Source: Janthinobacterium sp. 64 (lineage in GTDB: Bacteria > Pseudomonadota > Gammaproteobacteria > Burkholderiales > Burkholderiaceae_D). Taken from it: DNA of 64,000 nucleotides. The notes beneath the pieces were generated by a model. It was given only the letters and a program-made list of their open reading frames with translations, was not told where the DNA came from and ran no database searches. Where the stretch lies: positions 2,108,001-2,172,000 of the forward strand of contig NZ_PHUG01000001.1 of NCBI RefSeq assembly GCF_002813325.1. The letters are read 5' to 3'. This document shows positions 28,431-37,237 of the stretch, in pieces (positions within the stretch are counted from its first letter, which is position 1; each line of letters opens with the position of its first letter). Position numbers and translations under genes: made by a program.

Positions 28431-29174
28431 TCACTGCCGCAGCAGTGCCTTGAACGTCCGCGGCATCCACGGCCGCGCCGCCAGCATGAAGCTGATGGCC
28501 AGGCGCTCATCGCCAGGCAGGCGCGCGTCTTCCTGGTGCTGCTGCGAGAATTCCACGGCCACTTGCTTCAGGCGTTCGAGCAAGGCCGCCGTGGATTTTT
28601 TCGACAGCATCACGTTCACCAGACGCAGCAACTCCGTCTCACCATCGAACTGCGAGTTCAAATAGTCGCCATAGGCTTCCTTTTTGAAATACGTGTGGAT
28701 AGGACCGTTCGGTATCCACGCAAACGTGCGCGCCACCAGCAGTTTGACCCGGTTATTCGGCAGCAGTTCCAGAAAACCGATCTTGTCGAGACGCAGCAGG
28801 TATTTCACGGCTTGCGCCTCGCTGATGTCGTAGATGGCAATGATCTGTTCCAGCGGCAGCAGGTTCAAGGCGGAGACGGCCACCACGAAGAGCCTGGGAT
28901 CATCGATGATTTCCTTCTCTTGCGCATACGTCAGCCCCGTGATCAGCGTCGGTGTGGCCTGCGCCGCGTGTACGGCCTGCGCCAGTTGCTGGAAATCGCT
29001 GCCGATGGCGACCAGTATCTGGTCCAGCCGCTGCAGCGTGAATTGCTTTTGCGAAAACATGCGCTTGACGCTGGCTTCGGATATGCAGATGCGCTGCGCC
29101 AGTTCGGCATACGTGACGGAGCGCGCTTTCAATAGTCGCTTCAAGGCTTCAATCAAGGCGTGGGTCTGGGGCAT
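28431..29174 (-). CDS. XRE-like transcriptional regulator
   Basis: 247 residues. The N-terminal HTH (SVTYAELAQRICISEASVKR, then MFSQKQFTLQRLDQI) is XRE/Cro type; the remaining 170 residues form an unrecognised, probably helical domain with a second possible winged-helix section (YDISEAQAVKYLLRLDKIGF). The gene is divergent from the secreted-paralog/DUF2145 operon. An inverted repeat at 29203-29225 lies 29 bases before its start, so it probably represses itself and may control the divergent operon. Signal unknown. Confidence 0.85.
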   Translation of the reverse strand: MPQTHALIEALKRLLKARSVTYAELAQRICISEASVKRMFSQKQFTLQRLDQILVAIGSDFQQLAQAVHAAQATPTLITGLTYAQEKEIIDDPRLFVVAVSALNLLPLEQIIAIYDISEAQAVKYLLRLDKIGFLELLPNNRVKLLVARTFAWIPNGPIHTYFKKEAYGDYLNSQFDGETELLRLVNVMLSKKSTAALLERLKQVAVEFSQQHQEDARLPGDERLAISFMLAARPWMPRTFKALLRQ

Positions 29175-29202
29175 GGCGATCCTTTAATTACTGCAAGCCA
29201 GT

Positions 29203-29225
29203 ATGGTATCAAAAAGTAATACCAT
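29203..29225. promoter_or_regulatory. Inverted repeat, candidate XRE operator
   Basis: ATGGTAT and ATACCAT form a perfect seven-base dyad with nine bases between, in the divergent promoter region between the XRE gene and the small secreted protein operon. Position suits an operator; binding is inferred. Confidence 0.55.
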
Positions 29226-29324
29226 GAGTATGACTGACCACTACGAGTAGCGTTTTGATTGACCGAAATGCTGCCGTCGACAATCATGCCTCTGCCAATC
29301 AGGCATATCAAGAAGGAGACATCC

Positions 29325-29741
29325 ATGAAACGCTTGCTACCCATCTGCTTGTCCTTGTCGCTGCTGGCCGCTTCCATGGCGGGTTCAGCCCATGCGGCCG
29401 TCTCGGAAAACCTGTCGAAAGGCTCGCAAAACCTGAGCCAGGGTTCCGCCATCGTGGTAGCCGGTTCCATGTCGATGCTGGTCGCTTCCGGACAGATCGT
29501 CGTTGCCAGCGTGGAGACGGTAGGCGAAGGCATCGTCATCGTGCTCAAGGGCGCATCCGAAGCGGGCGGCGCTTCCATCCAGATGAGCACGCAAGCGGCC
29601 AAAGGCCTGTCACTGGCCGCCGGCACGGTGGTTAGCGTGGTGGCGATGTCCACCGGCCACATGCTGGTGCTGTCCGGCAAGGCCATCGCCTTCATCCCGA
29701 ATGAACTGGGCAAGGCACTGCTGCATCACTCCCAAGTGTAA
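29325..29741 (+). CDS. Small secreted protein, first of two tandem paralogs
   Basis: 138 residues starting at the ATG at 29325 after AAGGAG; the frame extends back to 29259 without a signal peptide. Signal peptide MKRLLPICLSLSLLAASMAG ends near SAHA. The mature part is rich in Gly, Ala, Ser and Val, with glycine-zipper-like hydrophobic runs (SAIVVAGSMSMLVASGQIVV). Its C-terminal block GLSLAAGTVVSVVAMSTGHM plus LVLSGKAIAFIPN is shared with the next gene. No named function known to me. It leads the operon paralog 1, paralog 2, DUF2145, divergent from the XRE gene. Confidence 0.8.
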   Translation: MKRLLPICLSLSLLAASMAGSAHAAVSENLSKGSQNLSQGSAIVVAGSMSMLVASGQIVVASVETVGEGIVIVLKGASEAGGASIQMSTQAAKGLSLAAGTVVSVVAMSTGHMLVLSGKAIAFIPNELGKALLHHSQV

Positions 29742-29767
29742 GCCCCATCAAGAAGAACAGGACATCC

Positions 29768-30178
29768 ATGAAACACCTACTCGCCATGACCTTGCTGTGC
29801 GCCGTCAGCCTGACATCGCAGGCCGCCAATTCCGATGCCAGCAGGGCCTCCGACAACGCCAGCATGGCGTCGGCCATCGTGCTGCTCGGCTCCATGTACG
29901 TGCTGGCCGCCGCCGGTGAAATTGTCATCGACACGGTGGAAGACGTGGCCGACGGCAGCGTCGTCGTGCTCAAAAGCACAGCCAGGGGCGCCTCGAAGGC
30001 GGCCACGGCATCGGTCAAGCTGGGCAAGCAAGCCACGCAGGGCCTGTCGCTGGCGGCCGGCACGGTGATCCAGGTGGTGGCCGTCTCGACGGGCCACATG
30101 CTGGTGCTGTCGGGCAAGGTCATCGCCTATGTGCCGAATGCGGCCGGCAATGCCATCCTCCACCATTCGAAAGCGTGA
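29768..30178 (+). CDS. Small secreted protein, second tandem paralog
   Basis: 136 residues. Signal peptide MKHLLAMTLLCAVSLTSQAA. It shares with the preceding gene the order: Ser/Ala-rich segment, SAIVLLGSMYVLAAAGEIVI, a middle 'SVVVLK' strand, GLSLAAGTVIQVVAVSTGHM, LVLSGKVIAYVPN and a terminal LHHS. This indicates tandem duplication followed by divergence. The gap from the first paralog is 26 bases and contains a weak AGGA site. The hydrophobic Gly/Ala runs suggest membrane association or oligomerisation. Function unknown. Confidence 0.8.
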   Translation: MKHLLAMTLLCAVSLTSQAANSDASRASDNASMASAIVLLGSMYVLAAAGEIVIDTVEDVADGSVVVLKSTARGASKAATASVKLGKQATQGLSLAAGTVIQVVAVSTGHMLVLSGKVIAYVPNAAGNAILHHSKA

Positions 30179-30182
30179 ACCC

Positions 30183-30968
30183 ATGAAACACCTGACTGCC
30201 ATTCTCATCAGCCTGGCCTTGGCCGGCACCGCCCATGCGGGACGCTCGTGCGAGGAAAAACCCACCGATGCTACTACGCTCGTCAAGTCGATGGACCTGG
30301 CGCAAAAAACCTTGCAGGCACTCGATGGCTCGGGTGCGCAAGTGGCCCTGGTGGCGCGCGTCGGCCAGGACTTGTCGAAGTACAATTTGCGCTATTCGCA
30401 CGTGGCCCTGGCCTGGCGCGACCACCCGAAAGGGCGCTGGCTGGTGGTGCATGAACTCAACGAATGCGGCACGGCGCAATCGTCGCTGTTCAACGAAGGC
30501 TTGGGCAATTTCTTCATGGATGATGTGTTCATGTATGAATCCCTGATCCTGATTCCCGGCCAGGATACGCAGCAGCAACTGGCGCGCCTGCTGACGTCGG
30601 GCACGCCCAAGCGTATGCATGAGCCGCACTACAATATGCTGGCCTACCCGTTTTCCACCAAATACCAGAACTCGAACCAGTGGGTGCTGGAAATCCTGGC
30701 CGCTGCCGGCAACGAGCCTGGCAAGATCGAAACGCGCGCCGAAGCGCAAGCCTGGCTGCGCAGCGCCAGCTACGCGCCGCAAACGCTGAGCATACCCGCC
30801 GCCACGCGCCTCGGTGCGCGCATGTTCCGCGCGAATATCGCTTTTGACGATCACCCGTTCGAGCGCCGCATGACGCGCCAGATCGACGTCGTCAGCGTCG
30901 ACTCCATCGTGCGCTTCATGCGCCAGCGCGAACCGAAAGTGCAGGAAATCGTCGTGCGGGGGAATTAA
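30183..30968 (+). CDS. DUF2145 family exported protein
   Basis: 261 residues from the ATG at 30183, 4 bases after the preceding stop. Signal peptide MKHLTAILISLALAGTAHAG is strikingly like that of the second paralog. Conserved family segments: LRYSHVALAWRD (H73), VVHELNECGT (H90, C95), NFFMDDVFMYES and YPFSTKYQNSNQWVLE. The 'SHVA' followed later by a hydrophobic helix recalls permuted NlpC/P60-like folds, but the later Cys is absent, so this is only a thought. Function unknown. Last gene of its operon; a hairpin at 30986-31010 follows. Confidence 0.85.
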   Translation: MKHLTAILISLALAGTAHAGRSCEEKPTDATTLVKSMDLAQKTLQALDGSGAQVALVARVGQDLSKYNLRYSHVALAWRDHPKGRWLVVHELNECGTAQSSLFNEGLGNFFMDDVFMYESLILIPGQDTQQQLARLLTSGTPKRMHEPHYNMLAYPFSTKYQNSNQWVLEILAAAGNEPGKIETRAEAQAWLRSASYAPQTLSIPAATRLGARMFRANIAFDDHPFERRMTRQIDVVSVDSIVRFMRQREPKVQEIVVRGN

Positions 30969-30985
30969 GGATACGGCAACACGGA

Positions 30986-31010
30986 CGAGGTGGCCAGCAT
31001 GGCCACCTCG
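30986..31010. terminator. Hairpin between convergent operons
   Basis: Perfect 11-base stem (CGAGGTGGCCA / TGGCCACCTCG) with a three-base loop between the DUF2145 gene (plus) and the ABC ATPase gene (minus). No long T-run follows on either strand, so efficiency as an intrinsic terminator is uncertain. Confidence 0.6.
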
Positions 31011-31016
31011 CCAACG

Positions 31017-32090
31017 TTAAAACACCCAGAGCTTATCGGCCGGCATGTGCAGCCAGTACTTGCCCGCGTCGAGCTTGTGGCGCGAATACGCGCGCAGGCT
31101 GATGTTTTCGGCGCCGCCGCGCTCGAACAGGCATTCCCAGCGGTCGCCCAGGTACATGCAGGTCAGCAGCGGCAGTTCGATGGCGTTGTCGACCTGCGTG
31201 GCGCTGATCTTCACCTCCTCGACGCGGATCATGGTGGTCACGTCCGTACCCACGTTGGCGCCGCGCGCCACGCCCTGCATGGAGGCGCCGTCGACCAGCA
31301 AGCGCACCTGGTTGCCATCGCGCTGCACCACCTTGCCGGGCAGGCGGTTGTTACTGCCCATGAATTCGGCCGTAAACAGGGTGTCCGGCGTTTCATACAT
31401 GCTTTGCGGCGTGCCCTGCTGCTCGATCTTGCCGTTATTGAGCAGCAAAATACGATCGGAAATGGCCATCGCCTCGCCCTGGTCGTGCGTCACCATCAGT
31501 GCCGACAGGCCCAGGCGCACGATCAGTTCGCGCAGGAAGGCGCGCGCTTCCTCGCGCAGCTTGGCATCGAGGTTCGACAGCGGTTCGTCGAGCAGGATCA
31601 CGGGCGGGTTGTACACCAGTGCGCGGGCGATCGCCACGCGCTGCTGCTGGCCGCCGGACAGCTGATGCGGATAGCGCTCGCCCAGGTGCCCCAGGCCCAG
31701 CTGCGTCAGCACTTCCTTGATGCGCGCGGCGATCTCCGTGCTGCCCATCTTGCGCAATTTGAGGCCGTAGGCGACGTTGTCGAACACGGTCTTGTGCGGC
31801 CACAGCGCGTACGACTGGAACACCAGGCCCAGGTTGCGGTGCTCGGCCGGCATTTCGAAATGCTTCGCGCCATCGAAAACGTTGCGCTCGCCGATCTGGA
31901 TCGTGCCCGCCTTCGGGCTTTCCAGCCCGGCGACGGCGCGCAGCAAGGTGGTCTTGCCGCTGCCCGAAGGCCCCAGCAAGGCGACCACTTCGCCTTTTTT
32001 CAGGTGCATCGAAACACCCTTCAGTATCTGGTTGGCGGCAGCGCCGGTGCCGTAGTCCAGGTGCAATTCATTGACGGTCAGTTCATTCAT
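31017..32090 (-). CDS. ABC importer ATPase (iron/phosphonate/polyamine type)
   Basis: 357-residue cytoplasmic ATPase of a binding-protein-dependent importer. Walker A GPSGSGKTT, Q-loop VFQSYALWPH, signature LSGGQQQRVA, Walker B VILLDEPLSNLD and H-loop VTHDQGEA are all intact. A C-terminal TOBE-type regulatory domain follows (residues about 240-357). Most like FbpC, PhnT and PotA subfamilies. Last gene of the minus-strand set porin, Bug receptor, binding protein, permease, ATPase, 20 bases after the permease stop. Substrate is not evident from this subunit. Confidence 0.94.
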   Translation of the reverse strand: MNELTVNELHLDYGTGAAANQILKGVSMHLKKGEVVALLGPSGSGKTTLLRAVAGLESPKAGTIQIGERNVFDGAKHFEMPAEHRNLGLVFQSYALWPHKTVFDNVAYGLKLRKMGSTEIAARIKEVLTQLGLGHLGERYPHQLSGGQQQRVAIARALVYNPPVILLDEPLSNLDAKLREEARAFLRELIVRLGLSALMVTHDQGEAMAISDRILLLNNGKIEQQGTPQSMYETPDTLFTAEFMGSNNRLPGKVVQRDGNQVRLLVDGASMQGVARGANVGTDVTTMIRVEEVKISATQVDNAIELPLLTCMYLGDRWECLFERGGAENISLRAYSRHKLDAGKYWLHMPADKLWVF

Positions 32091-32110
32091 GATGTGGTCT
32101 CAGTCTTCTA

Positions 32111-33901
32111 TTAATTATGGAGTTTCACGCCAAAACGCAAGGCGATGCCCAGGCCGATGGCCACCAGGGTGATATTGATGAAGGACAGCGCCGCCACCAG
32201 GTCGGTCGAGCCGCCGGCCCACAGCGATACCAGCATGGCGCCGATCACTTCCGTGCCCGGCGAGAGCAGGTACACGCCCGTCGAATACTCGCGCTCGAAG
32301 ATCAGGAACACCATCAGCCAGGCGCCCAGCAAGCCGTATTTGATCAGCGGCAGCGTGACGTCGCGCGTCACCTGGCCGCGGTTGGCGCCGACGGCGCGCG
32401 CCGCCTCTTCCAGTTCCGGCCCCACCTGCAGCAGCGCGGTGGAAATGAGGCGCATGCCGTAGGCCATCCACACCACCGAATACGCCAGCCACAGGGCGAA
32501 GATGGTCGAACGCACTTCACGCAGCACGGGGATCACATGGCCGCTCAGCCACAGGGCCACGCCGTTGTCCATGCCTTTCAACATGCCGTCCAGCCAGGCC
32601 GGAACGAACAGGAACACCCACAGGAAGGACAGGCCGGCCAGCAAGCCCGGCACGGCGCGTGGCACCAGCACGCTGTAATCGAGCAGGCGCGTGATGCCGT
32701 CCTGCTTGCGGTGCATGGCCAGCGCGATGAAGCTGTAGCAGCCCACGGCCAGCGCGCCGCCGACGACGCCGATCAGGATGGTGTTGACGATGCCGCGCAC
32801 CAGCGACGGCTGCTCGAAGATGTCGCGGAAATGCTGCAGGGTCAGCACGTCGGCCAGGTGCACGCCTTCGCCCCAGTACTGCACGAAGGAGCGCAGCACG
32901 ATGCCCGTCAACGGCAGGATGATGGTGAAGATCAGCCAGCCCGCCAGCAAGGCAAAGGCCAGCCACTTCCAGCGGCCCAGCGGCATGGCCTTGCTGCGCG
33001 CGCCCTTGCCCTTGATCGACACATACTTGTTGGCGGACTTGAGCAGCCAGCGCTGTATCATCACCAGCGGCATGGTCACCATCACCAGGCAGACGGCGAC
33101 GGCGGCCATCAGGTGGTACGACGGCGTGCCGAGCTTGTTCGTCAGCTTGTACAGATAGGTCGGCAGCACCAGATGGCCTTCCGGATCGCCGAGCACCAGC
33201 ACCAGGCCGAATACTTCGAAGCCGAGGAAGAACACCAGCACGCCCGCATACGCCAGCGCCGGCATGATCATCGGCAGCGATACGTTGAGCATCACCTGGA
33301 TCGGCGAGGCGCCGGCCACGCGGGCCGCTTCCTCGACATCGGAACCGAGGCTTTTCAGGGCCGACGAGGCATACAGGTAGACGTGCGGCACGTGCGTCAG
33401 GCCGGCGATGATGACGATGCTGGTGAACGAGTAAATATTCCAGGGCACGAAGCCGAGCAGCTCCTTGGCCCAGACCGAGTAAAAGCCCACGGGGCCCATC
33501 GAGACGACATAGCCAAAGCCCATCACCATCGGCGACACAAAAATGGGCACCAGCAGCATCGGCGCCACCCAGCCGCGGCCGGGCAAGTCGGTGCGCACCA
33601 TCAGGAAGGCCAGCATGCCGCCCAGCGGCACGGCGATGACGGTCAGGCCGAAGGCCAGCATCAGGCCATTCTTGAAGGCCATGGCGAAATCGGGATCATC
33701 GAAGATGAAACGGTAAGAGTCAAAGCCGAATTCGCGCACCGGCATGAAAAACGGCGCGTTCAAAAAGCTCTGGTAAAAAATCAGGAACAGCGGCAGGAAA
33801 ATGGCGATCAGCGTGATCGTCACGACCACGCCGCGCGACCAGTTCAGGCGCGACAAGGGAGAGCGCGACCGTGCAGGCAGCGGCAAGATGGCAGTTTGCA
33901 T
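32111..33901 (-). CDS. ABC importer permease, fused two-domain (FbpB/PhnV-like)
   Basis: 596-residue inner-membrane permease with two BPD-transp-1 domains in one chain (about twelve helices), as in FbpB-like iron and 2-aminoethylphosphonate systems. EAA-type loops are visible: VEEAARVAGASPIQVMLNVS in the first half and LEEAARAVGANRGQVTRDVT in the second. It would form the whole channel without a second permease gene. It lies between binding-protein (78-base gap) and ATPase genes. Confidence 0.94.
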   Translation of the reverse strand: MQTAILPLPARSRSPLSRLNWSRGVVVTITLIAIFLPLFLIFYQSFLNAPFFMPVREFGFDSYRFIFDDPDFAMAFKNGLMLAFGLTVIAVPLGGMLAFLMVRTDLPGRGWVAPMLLVPIFVSPMVMGFGYVVSMGPVGFYSVWAKELLGFVPWNIYSFTSIVIIAGLTHVPHVYLYASSALKSLGSDVEEAARVAGASPIQVMLNVSLPMIMPALAYAGVLVFFLGFEVFGLVLVLGDPEGHLVLPTYLYKLTNKLGTPSYHLMAAVAVCLVMVTMPLVMIQRWLLKSANKYVSIKGKGARSKAMPLGRWKWLAFALLAGWLIFTIILPLTGIVLRSFVQYWGEGVHLADVLTLQHFRDIFEQPSLVRGIVNTILIGVVGGALAVGCYSFIALAMHRKQDGITRLLDYSVLVPRAVPGLLAGLSFLWVFLFVPAWLDGMLKGMDNGVALWLSGHVIPVLREVRSTIFALWLAYSVVWMAYGMRLISTALLQVGPELEEAARAVGANRGQVTRDVTLPLIKYGLLGAWLMVFLIFEREYSTGVYLLSPGTEVIGAMLVSLWAGGSTDLVAALSFINITLVAIGLGIALRFGVKLHN

Positions 33902-33979
33902 GATGAATCCAATGAATGAAGGGTGCTGCGTGTGCCCGCAAGCCAGGCTCGCGGGCGGCCAAGACGGCGTTGGCTATTC

Positions 33980-35077
33980 CTACTTCTTGCCGGCTGTTTC
34001 TTTCCACTGTTTCAGGAAGGCCATGCGCTTGGCCGGTCCCAGAAATTGCAGGATGATCGGATGCACCGGCACCGGCTTGACGTTGGCCGCGCCGATTTGC
34101 TTGATCAGGTCAGCCGACGTGGTTTCGCCCGTGACGTCGGCGCGGATGGCGAACAGCTTGGCGCCGTTGGCGATGATGGTTTGGCCGCGGTGCGACAGGA
34201 TGTAATCGAGCCACAGCTTGCTGGCGTTGACGTTCTTCGCGTTCTTGTTGATGAACTGCACGCGCGACAAAATCAGGGTGTAATCCTTGGGCAGCACCAC
34301 GCCGATCGACGGATCGGTCTTGGCGCGCACCAGGGCGTAGGATCCCAGCACGTTGTAGCCGATCAGGTTTTCACCCGACGAAATGCGCTCCATCATGGTG
34401 CCCGTCGACGACTGCACGCGCACCTTGGCCGTGCCAAACGCGTTTTGCAGCGCCAGGAATTGCGGGTATTCCTTGGCATCCTGCGCCATGAACATGAAGC
34501 CCACGCCCGATTTCTCGATGTCGTAGGTGGTGACCTTGTCCTTGAATTTCGGCGTGGCGATCAGCTTGACGAAGTCATCGTGATTCTTCGGCACTTCATT
34601 AGCATCGAGCAGGCGCTTGTTGTAAACGATGGCGGCCGGCTCGAACGTGGTGCCGTAGGCCTGGTCGTCCCACATGGCCCAGCCGGGAATCTTCGCCGCT
34701 TCGACGGACTTGTACTTGAGCGCATAGCCATCGGAGGCCAGGCGCATCTGCAGGTCCATCGCGGACGACCACATCACGTCGGCAGTGTTGCCGCCGGCTG
34801 CCACTTCGGAAATGAAGCGGTTGTACACCTCGGTCGAATTCATGTCGTTGTATTCGACCGAAATGCCCGGATACAGGGCGCTGAAGTCCTTGATCAGCGG
34901 CGCGGCGGCCTTGCTGTCGGTGGCGCTGTAGATCACCACCTTGCCTTCCTTCTTGGCCGCGTCGACGATCTTCTGGTAGTCGGCCGGATAGCCGGGCGGC
35001 ACTTGCGCAACAGCGGCGCCGGCCAGGCTGGCAAACGCGGCGGCAATGGCGGCTTGAAGCAGGGTCTTGGTTTGCAT
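33980..35077 (-). CDS. ABC importer periplasmic solute-binding protein (FbpA/AfuA-like)
   Basis: 365-residue secreted receptor. Signal peptide MQTKTLLQAAIAAAFASLAG ends near AVAQ. Family core: GKVVIYSATDSKAAAPLIKD and VEYNDMNSTEVYNRFISEVA. The tandem tyrosine motif used by FbpA-type ferric receptors is not seen in the corresponding segment (ENLIGYNVLGSYALVRA). Organic-anion, phosphonate or sugar-phosphate ligands are therefore as plausible as ferric iron. First ABC gene after the Bug receptor (46-base gap), followed by permease and ATPase. Confidence 0.92.
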   Translation of the reverse strand: MQTKTLLQAAIAAAFASLAGAAVAQVPPGYPADYQKIVDAAKKEGKVVIYSATDSKAAAPLIKDFSALYPGISVEYNDMNSTEVYNRFISEVAAGGNTADVMWSSAMDLQMRLASDGYALKYKSVEAAKIPGWAMWDDQAYGTTFEPAAIVYNKRLLDANEVPKNHDDFVKLIATPKFKDKVTTYDIEKSGVGFMFMAQDAKEYPQFLALQNAFGTAKVRVQSSTGTMMERISSGENLIGYNVLGSYALVRAKTDPSIGVVLPKDYTLILSRVQFINKNAKNVNASKLWLDYILSHRGQTIIANGAKLFAIRADVTGETTSADLIKQIGAANVKPVPVHPIILQFLGPAKRMAFLKQWKETAGKK

Positions 35078-35123
35078 GGGGTTGTCTCCGTCTGTGAAAT
35101 AGTTGTTTTAAATGGGATGCCGT

Positions 35124-36110
35124 TCAGCGCATCAGGCCAAGCTCATTCGCCTGCCTCGCATACTCGTCGACCGCCTTCCTGACATACGCGGTCAGTTTCG
35201 GTCCCGTCAGGGCGAACGGGTACAGGCCTGCCTGCGCGCGCCATTGGGCGAACTGCGGCGTGGCCATGGCACGCTCGAAGGTGGCCACCCAGCGCTGGTA
35301 GTCCGCCTCGGGCACCTGCGGCCCCATCCACACGCCGCGGATGATGGGCCAGACCACGTCGACGCCCTGCTCGCGCGCCGTCGGCACACCGGCCAGCACG
35401 CCGGGCAGGCGTTTTTCCGACAGCACCGCCAGCACGCGCGCATGGTTGGCGCTGGCGTTCAGGGTGGCTTCGGACGTGTCGCCCGAAACCACCTGCACAT
35501 AATCGGCCTGCATCGCCGTAAACACTTCACCGCCGCCTTCGAGGGCGACGAAGCGCAGCACTTTCGGGTCGATGCCGGCCTGGCGCGCCACCAGCGCCAT
35601 CTTCAGCCAGTCCTGGCTGCCGATGGTGCCGGAGACGCCGATCAGCACCGTGTCAGGATGCTGGCGCAATGCCGCGATCAGGTCGCCCAGCGTCTTGTAG
35701 GGTGAATCGCTGCGCACGGCGATCATGCCGTAGTCGGCACCCAGCGCCGCCACCCAGCGCACGTCGCCCGCCTTGGCATTGCCGAACTTGCCCTGCGCCA
35801 GATTGAGCAGCGAACCGCCCGAAAAGGCCACCAGGGTGTTCGCTTCCGCGCGGCGGCGCTGCGAGCCCATCGAATGCCAGGCCACTGCACCGATGCCGCC
35901 GGGCAGGTAGCTGATGCGCACTGGACCTGCCGCGGCTGCCACGCCCTCCTGCGCCAGGCCTTTTTTCGCCAGCTTGCAGGTCAGATCCATGGCGCCGCCC
36001 GGCTTGGACGGCACCACGCATTCAACCGGCGCTGGCGTCGCCACCTGTGCCCCGGCAAAAGCGGGCAGCAGGCATGGCAGCAACAGGAACAGGGAGCGCA
36101 GCATGGCCAT
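35124..36110 (-). CDS. Bug/TctC-type periplasmic receptor
   Basis: 328-residue extracytoplasmic receptor of the Bug (tripartite tricarboxylate transporter receptor) family, which bind citrate, other carboxylates and related compounds. Signal peptide MLRSLFLLLPCLLPAFAGAQ (ATG at 36110 or 36104). The family segment VPSKPGGAMDLTCKLAKKGL corresponds to the usual 'P-x-x-PGG-x-D-x-x-(A/C)' binding motif. No TctA/TctB membrane genes accompany it; it sits between a porin gene and an ABC binding-protein gene. It may deliver substrate to that ABC system or act as a sensor for the nearby two-component system. Both are inference. Confidence 0.9.
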   Translation of the reverse strand: MAMLRSLFLLLPCLLPAFAGAQVATPAPVECVVPSKPGGAMDLTCKLAKKGLAQEGVAAAAGPVRISYLPGGIGAVAWHSMGSQRRRAEANTLVAFSGGSLLNLAQGKFGNAKAGDVRWVAALGADYGMIAVRSDSPYKTLGDLIAALRQHPDTVLIGVSGTIGSQDWLKMALVARQAGIDPKVLRFVALEGGGEVFTAMQADYVQVVSGDTSEATLNASANHARVLAVLSEKRLPGVLAGVPTAREQGVDVVWPIIRGVWMGPQVPEADYQRWVATFERAMATPQFAQWRAQAGLYPFALTGPKLTAYVRKAVDEYARQANELGLMR

Positions 36111-36113
36111 GGC

Positions 36114-37178
36114 TTAGAAGCGGTGCTGGATGCCGGCGATCACGCCGCGTTGCGTGTTGCCAAAACCGGCATCGTCGCGCGACAGGCTGACCAGCTGGTT
36201 GTTCTTGGCCTTGGCATAGGCGCCAGCGACGTACAGGTCGGTGCGCTTGGACAGCGCATAGCGCACGCGCGCCACGTACATGATCGGATCGGCATCCGTA
36301 TTGGCGGCCACGTTCTTCACATCCTGGTAGTAGATGGCGCCCGTCAGCGTGACTTGCGGCGTGGTCAGGTAGCTGACGCCGCCCCAGTACAGGGTAGCGC
36401 GCAGGTCAGGCTTGCCCGAGGCGGCCGGATCGAGCTTGTAGTCGCGCGCCACGGCCTGCACCTTCCATGGGCCTTCGCTGTACATCGCGCCCAGGTGATA
36501 GGAGGTGGTCTTGTCGCGCGCACCGCCCACGATGCTGTCGGCGTTGATGCGTTCATAGGTGGCCAGCAGGCTGACCGGACCGGCCGTATAGGTCACGCCC
36601 GAGGAAAACTTGGCGCTGTCCTGGGAACCCGTGGCTTTTTCGCCGAAACCGTAAGAGGCGCCGAACTTGAAGTCGCCGGCCTTGCCCGAGTACTTGACCA
36701 GGTTGTCGAAAGCGGTCGTCATGCCGTACTGACCTTGCACAGCCTTGCCGCCCGCTGTCGCCCACGAATAGAAAGGCGCGTAGCCCATCGGATCGAAGGG
36801 CAACACGAAGTCGTACACGGTGGTGAACGAGCGGCCCAGCACGAGTCGGCCGTAGCTGCCTTCCAGGCCCACATAGGCCTGGCGCTTGAACAGCGCGCCA
36901 TCGGCCGCGCCCGTATCCATCAGGATGCCGCCTTCCAGGTTGAAAACGGCTTTCAGGCCGCCGCCCAGGTCTTCATTGCCGCGGATGCCCCAGCGCGAGG
37001 TATTCATGCCGCCGGAACTGACGCGGCTGAGCGAGCCTTTCGATGCCGAAGCGTTGCTGGTGTTATCGACGCCGACGTCGAGCAAGCCATACACGGTGAC
37101 GTTCGACTGCGCCTGGGCAGCGCCGGCTGCGGCGGCGAGCACCGCCATGGCGGCCAGCGAGAATGCGGTTTTTTTCAT
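36114..37178 (-). CDS. Gram-negative porin (Porin_4 / OmpC-like betaproteobacterial)
   Basis: 354-residue trimeric outer-membrane porin. Signal peptide MKKTAFSLAAMAVLAAAAGA, mature start QSNVTVYGLLDVGVDNT, and the typical terminal GVIAGIQHRF ending in Phe for barrel insertion. Loop 3 region around LPFDPMGYAPFYSW. First gene of the minus-strand uptake set and divergent from the response-regulator gene; a dyad at 37215-37237 in its upstream region may be the regulator's site. Likely admits the carboxylate or other substrate of the locus. Confidence 0.95.
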   Translation of the reverse strand: MKKTAFSLAAMAVLAAAAGAAQAQSNVTVYGLLDVGVDNTSNASASKGSLSRVSSGGMNTSRWGIRGNEDLGGGLKAVFNLEGGILMDTGAADGALFKRQAYVGLEGSYGRLVLGRSFTTVYDFVLPFDPMGYAPFYSWATAGGKAVQGQYGMTTAFDNLVKYSGKAGDFKFGASYGFGEKATGSQDSAKFSSGVTYTAGPVSLLATYERINADSIVGGARDKTTSYHLGAMYSEGPWKVQAVARDYKLDPAASGKPDLRATLYWGGVSYLTTPQVTLTGAIYYQDVKNVAANTDADPIMYVARVRYALSKRTDLYVAGAYAKAKNNQLVSLSRDDAGFGNTQRGVIAGIQHRF

Positions 37179-37214
37179 AGTGAGTCTCCCTTAGATATAG
37201 TTATTGGTGATATG

Positions 37215-37237
37215 CCTGATCAATTTCATGAATCAGG
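37215..37237. promoter_or_regulatory. Inverted repeat in the porin/response-regulator promoter region
   Basis: CCTGAT and ATCAGG form a six-base dyad with eleven bases between, 37 bases upstream of the porin start, in AT-rich DNA. It is positioned as a possible site for the divergent TctD-like regulator. Short arms, so tentative. Confidence 0.4.

Noticed and set aside
30986..31010. Hairpin considered as a riboswitch or small RNA
   Set aside because: A simple perfect stem between convergent genes; a terminator or attenuator role is sufficient.
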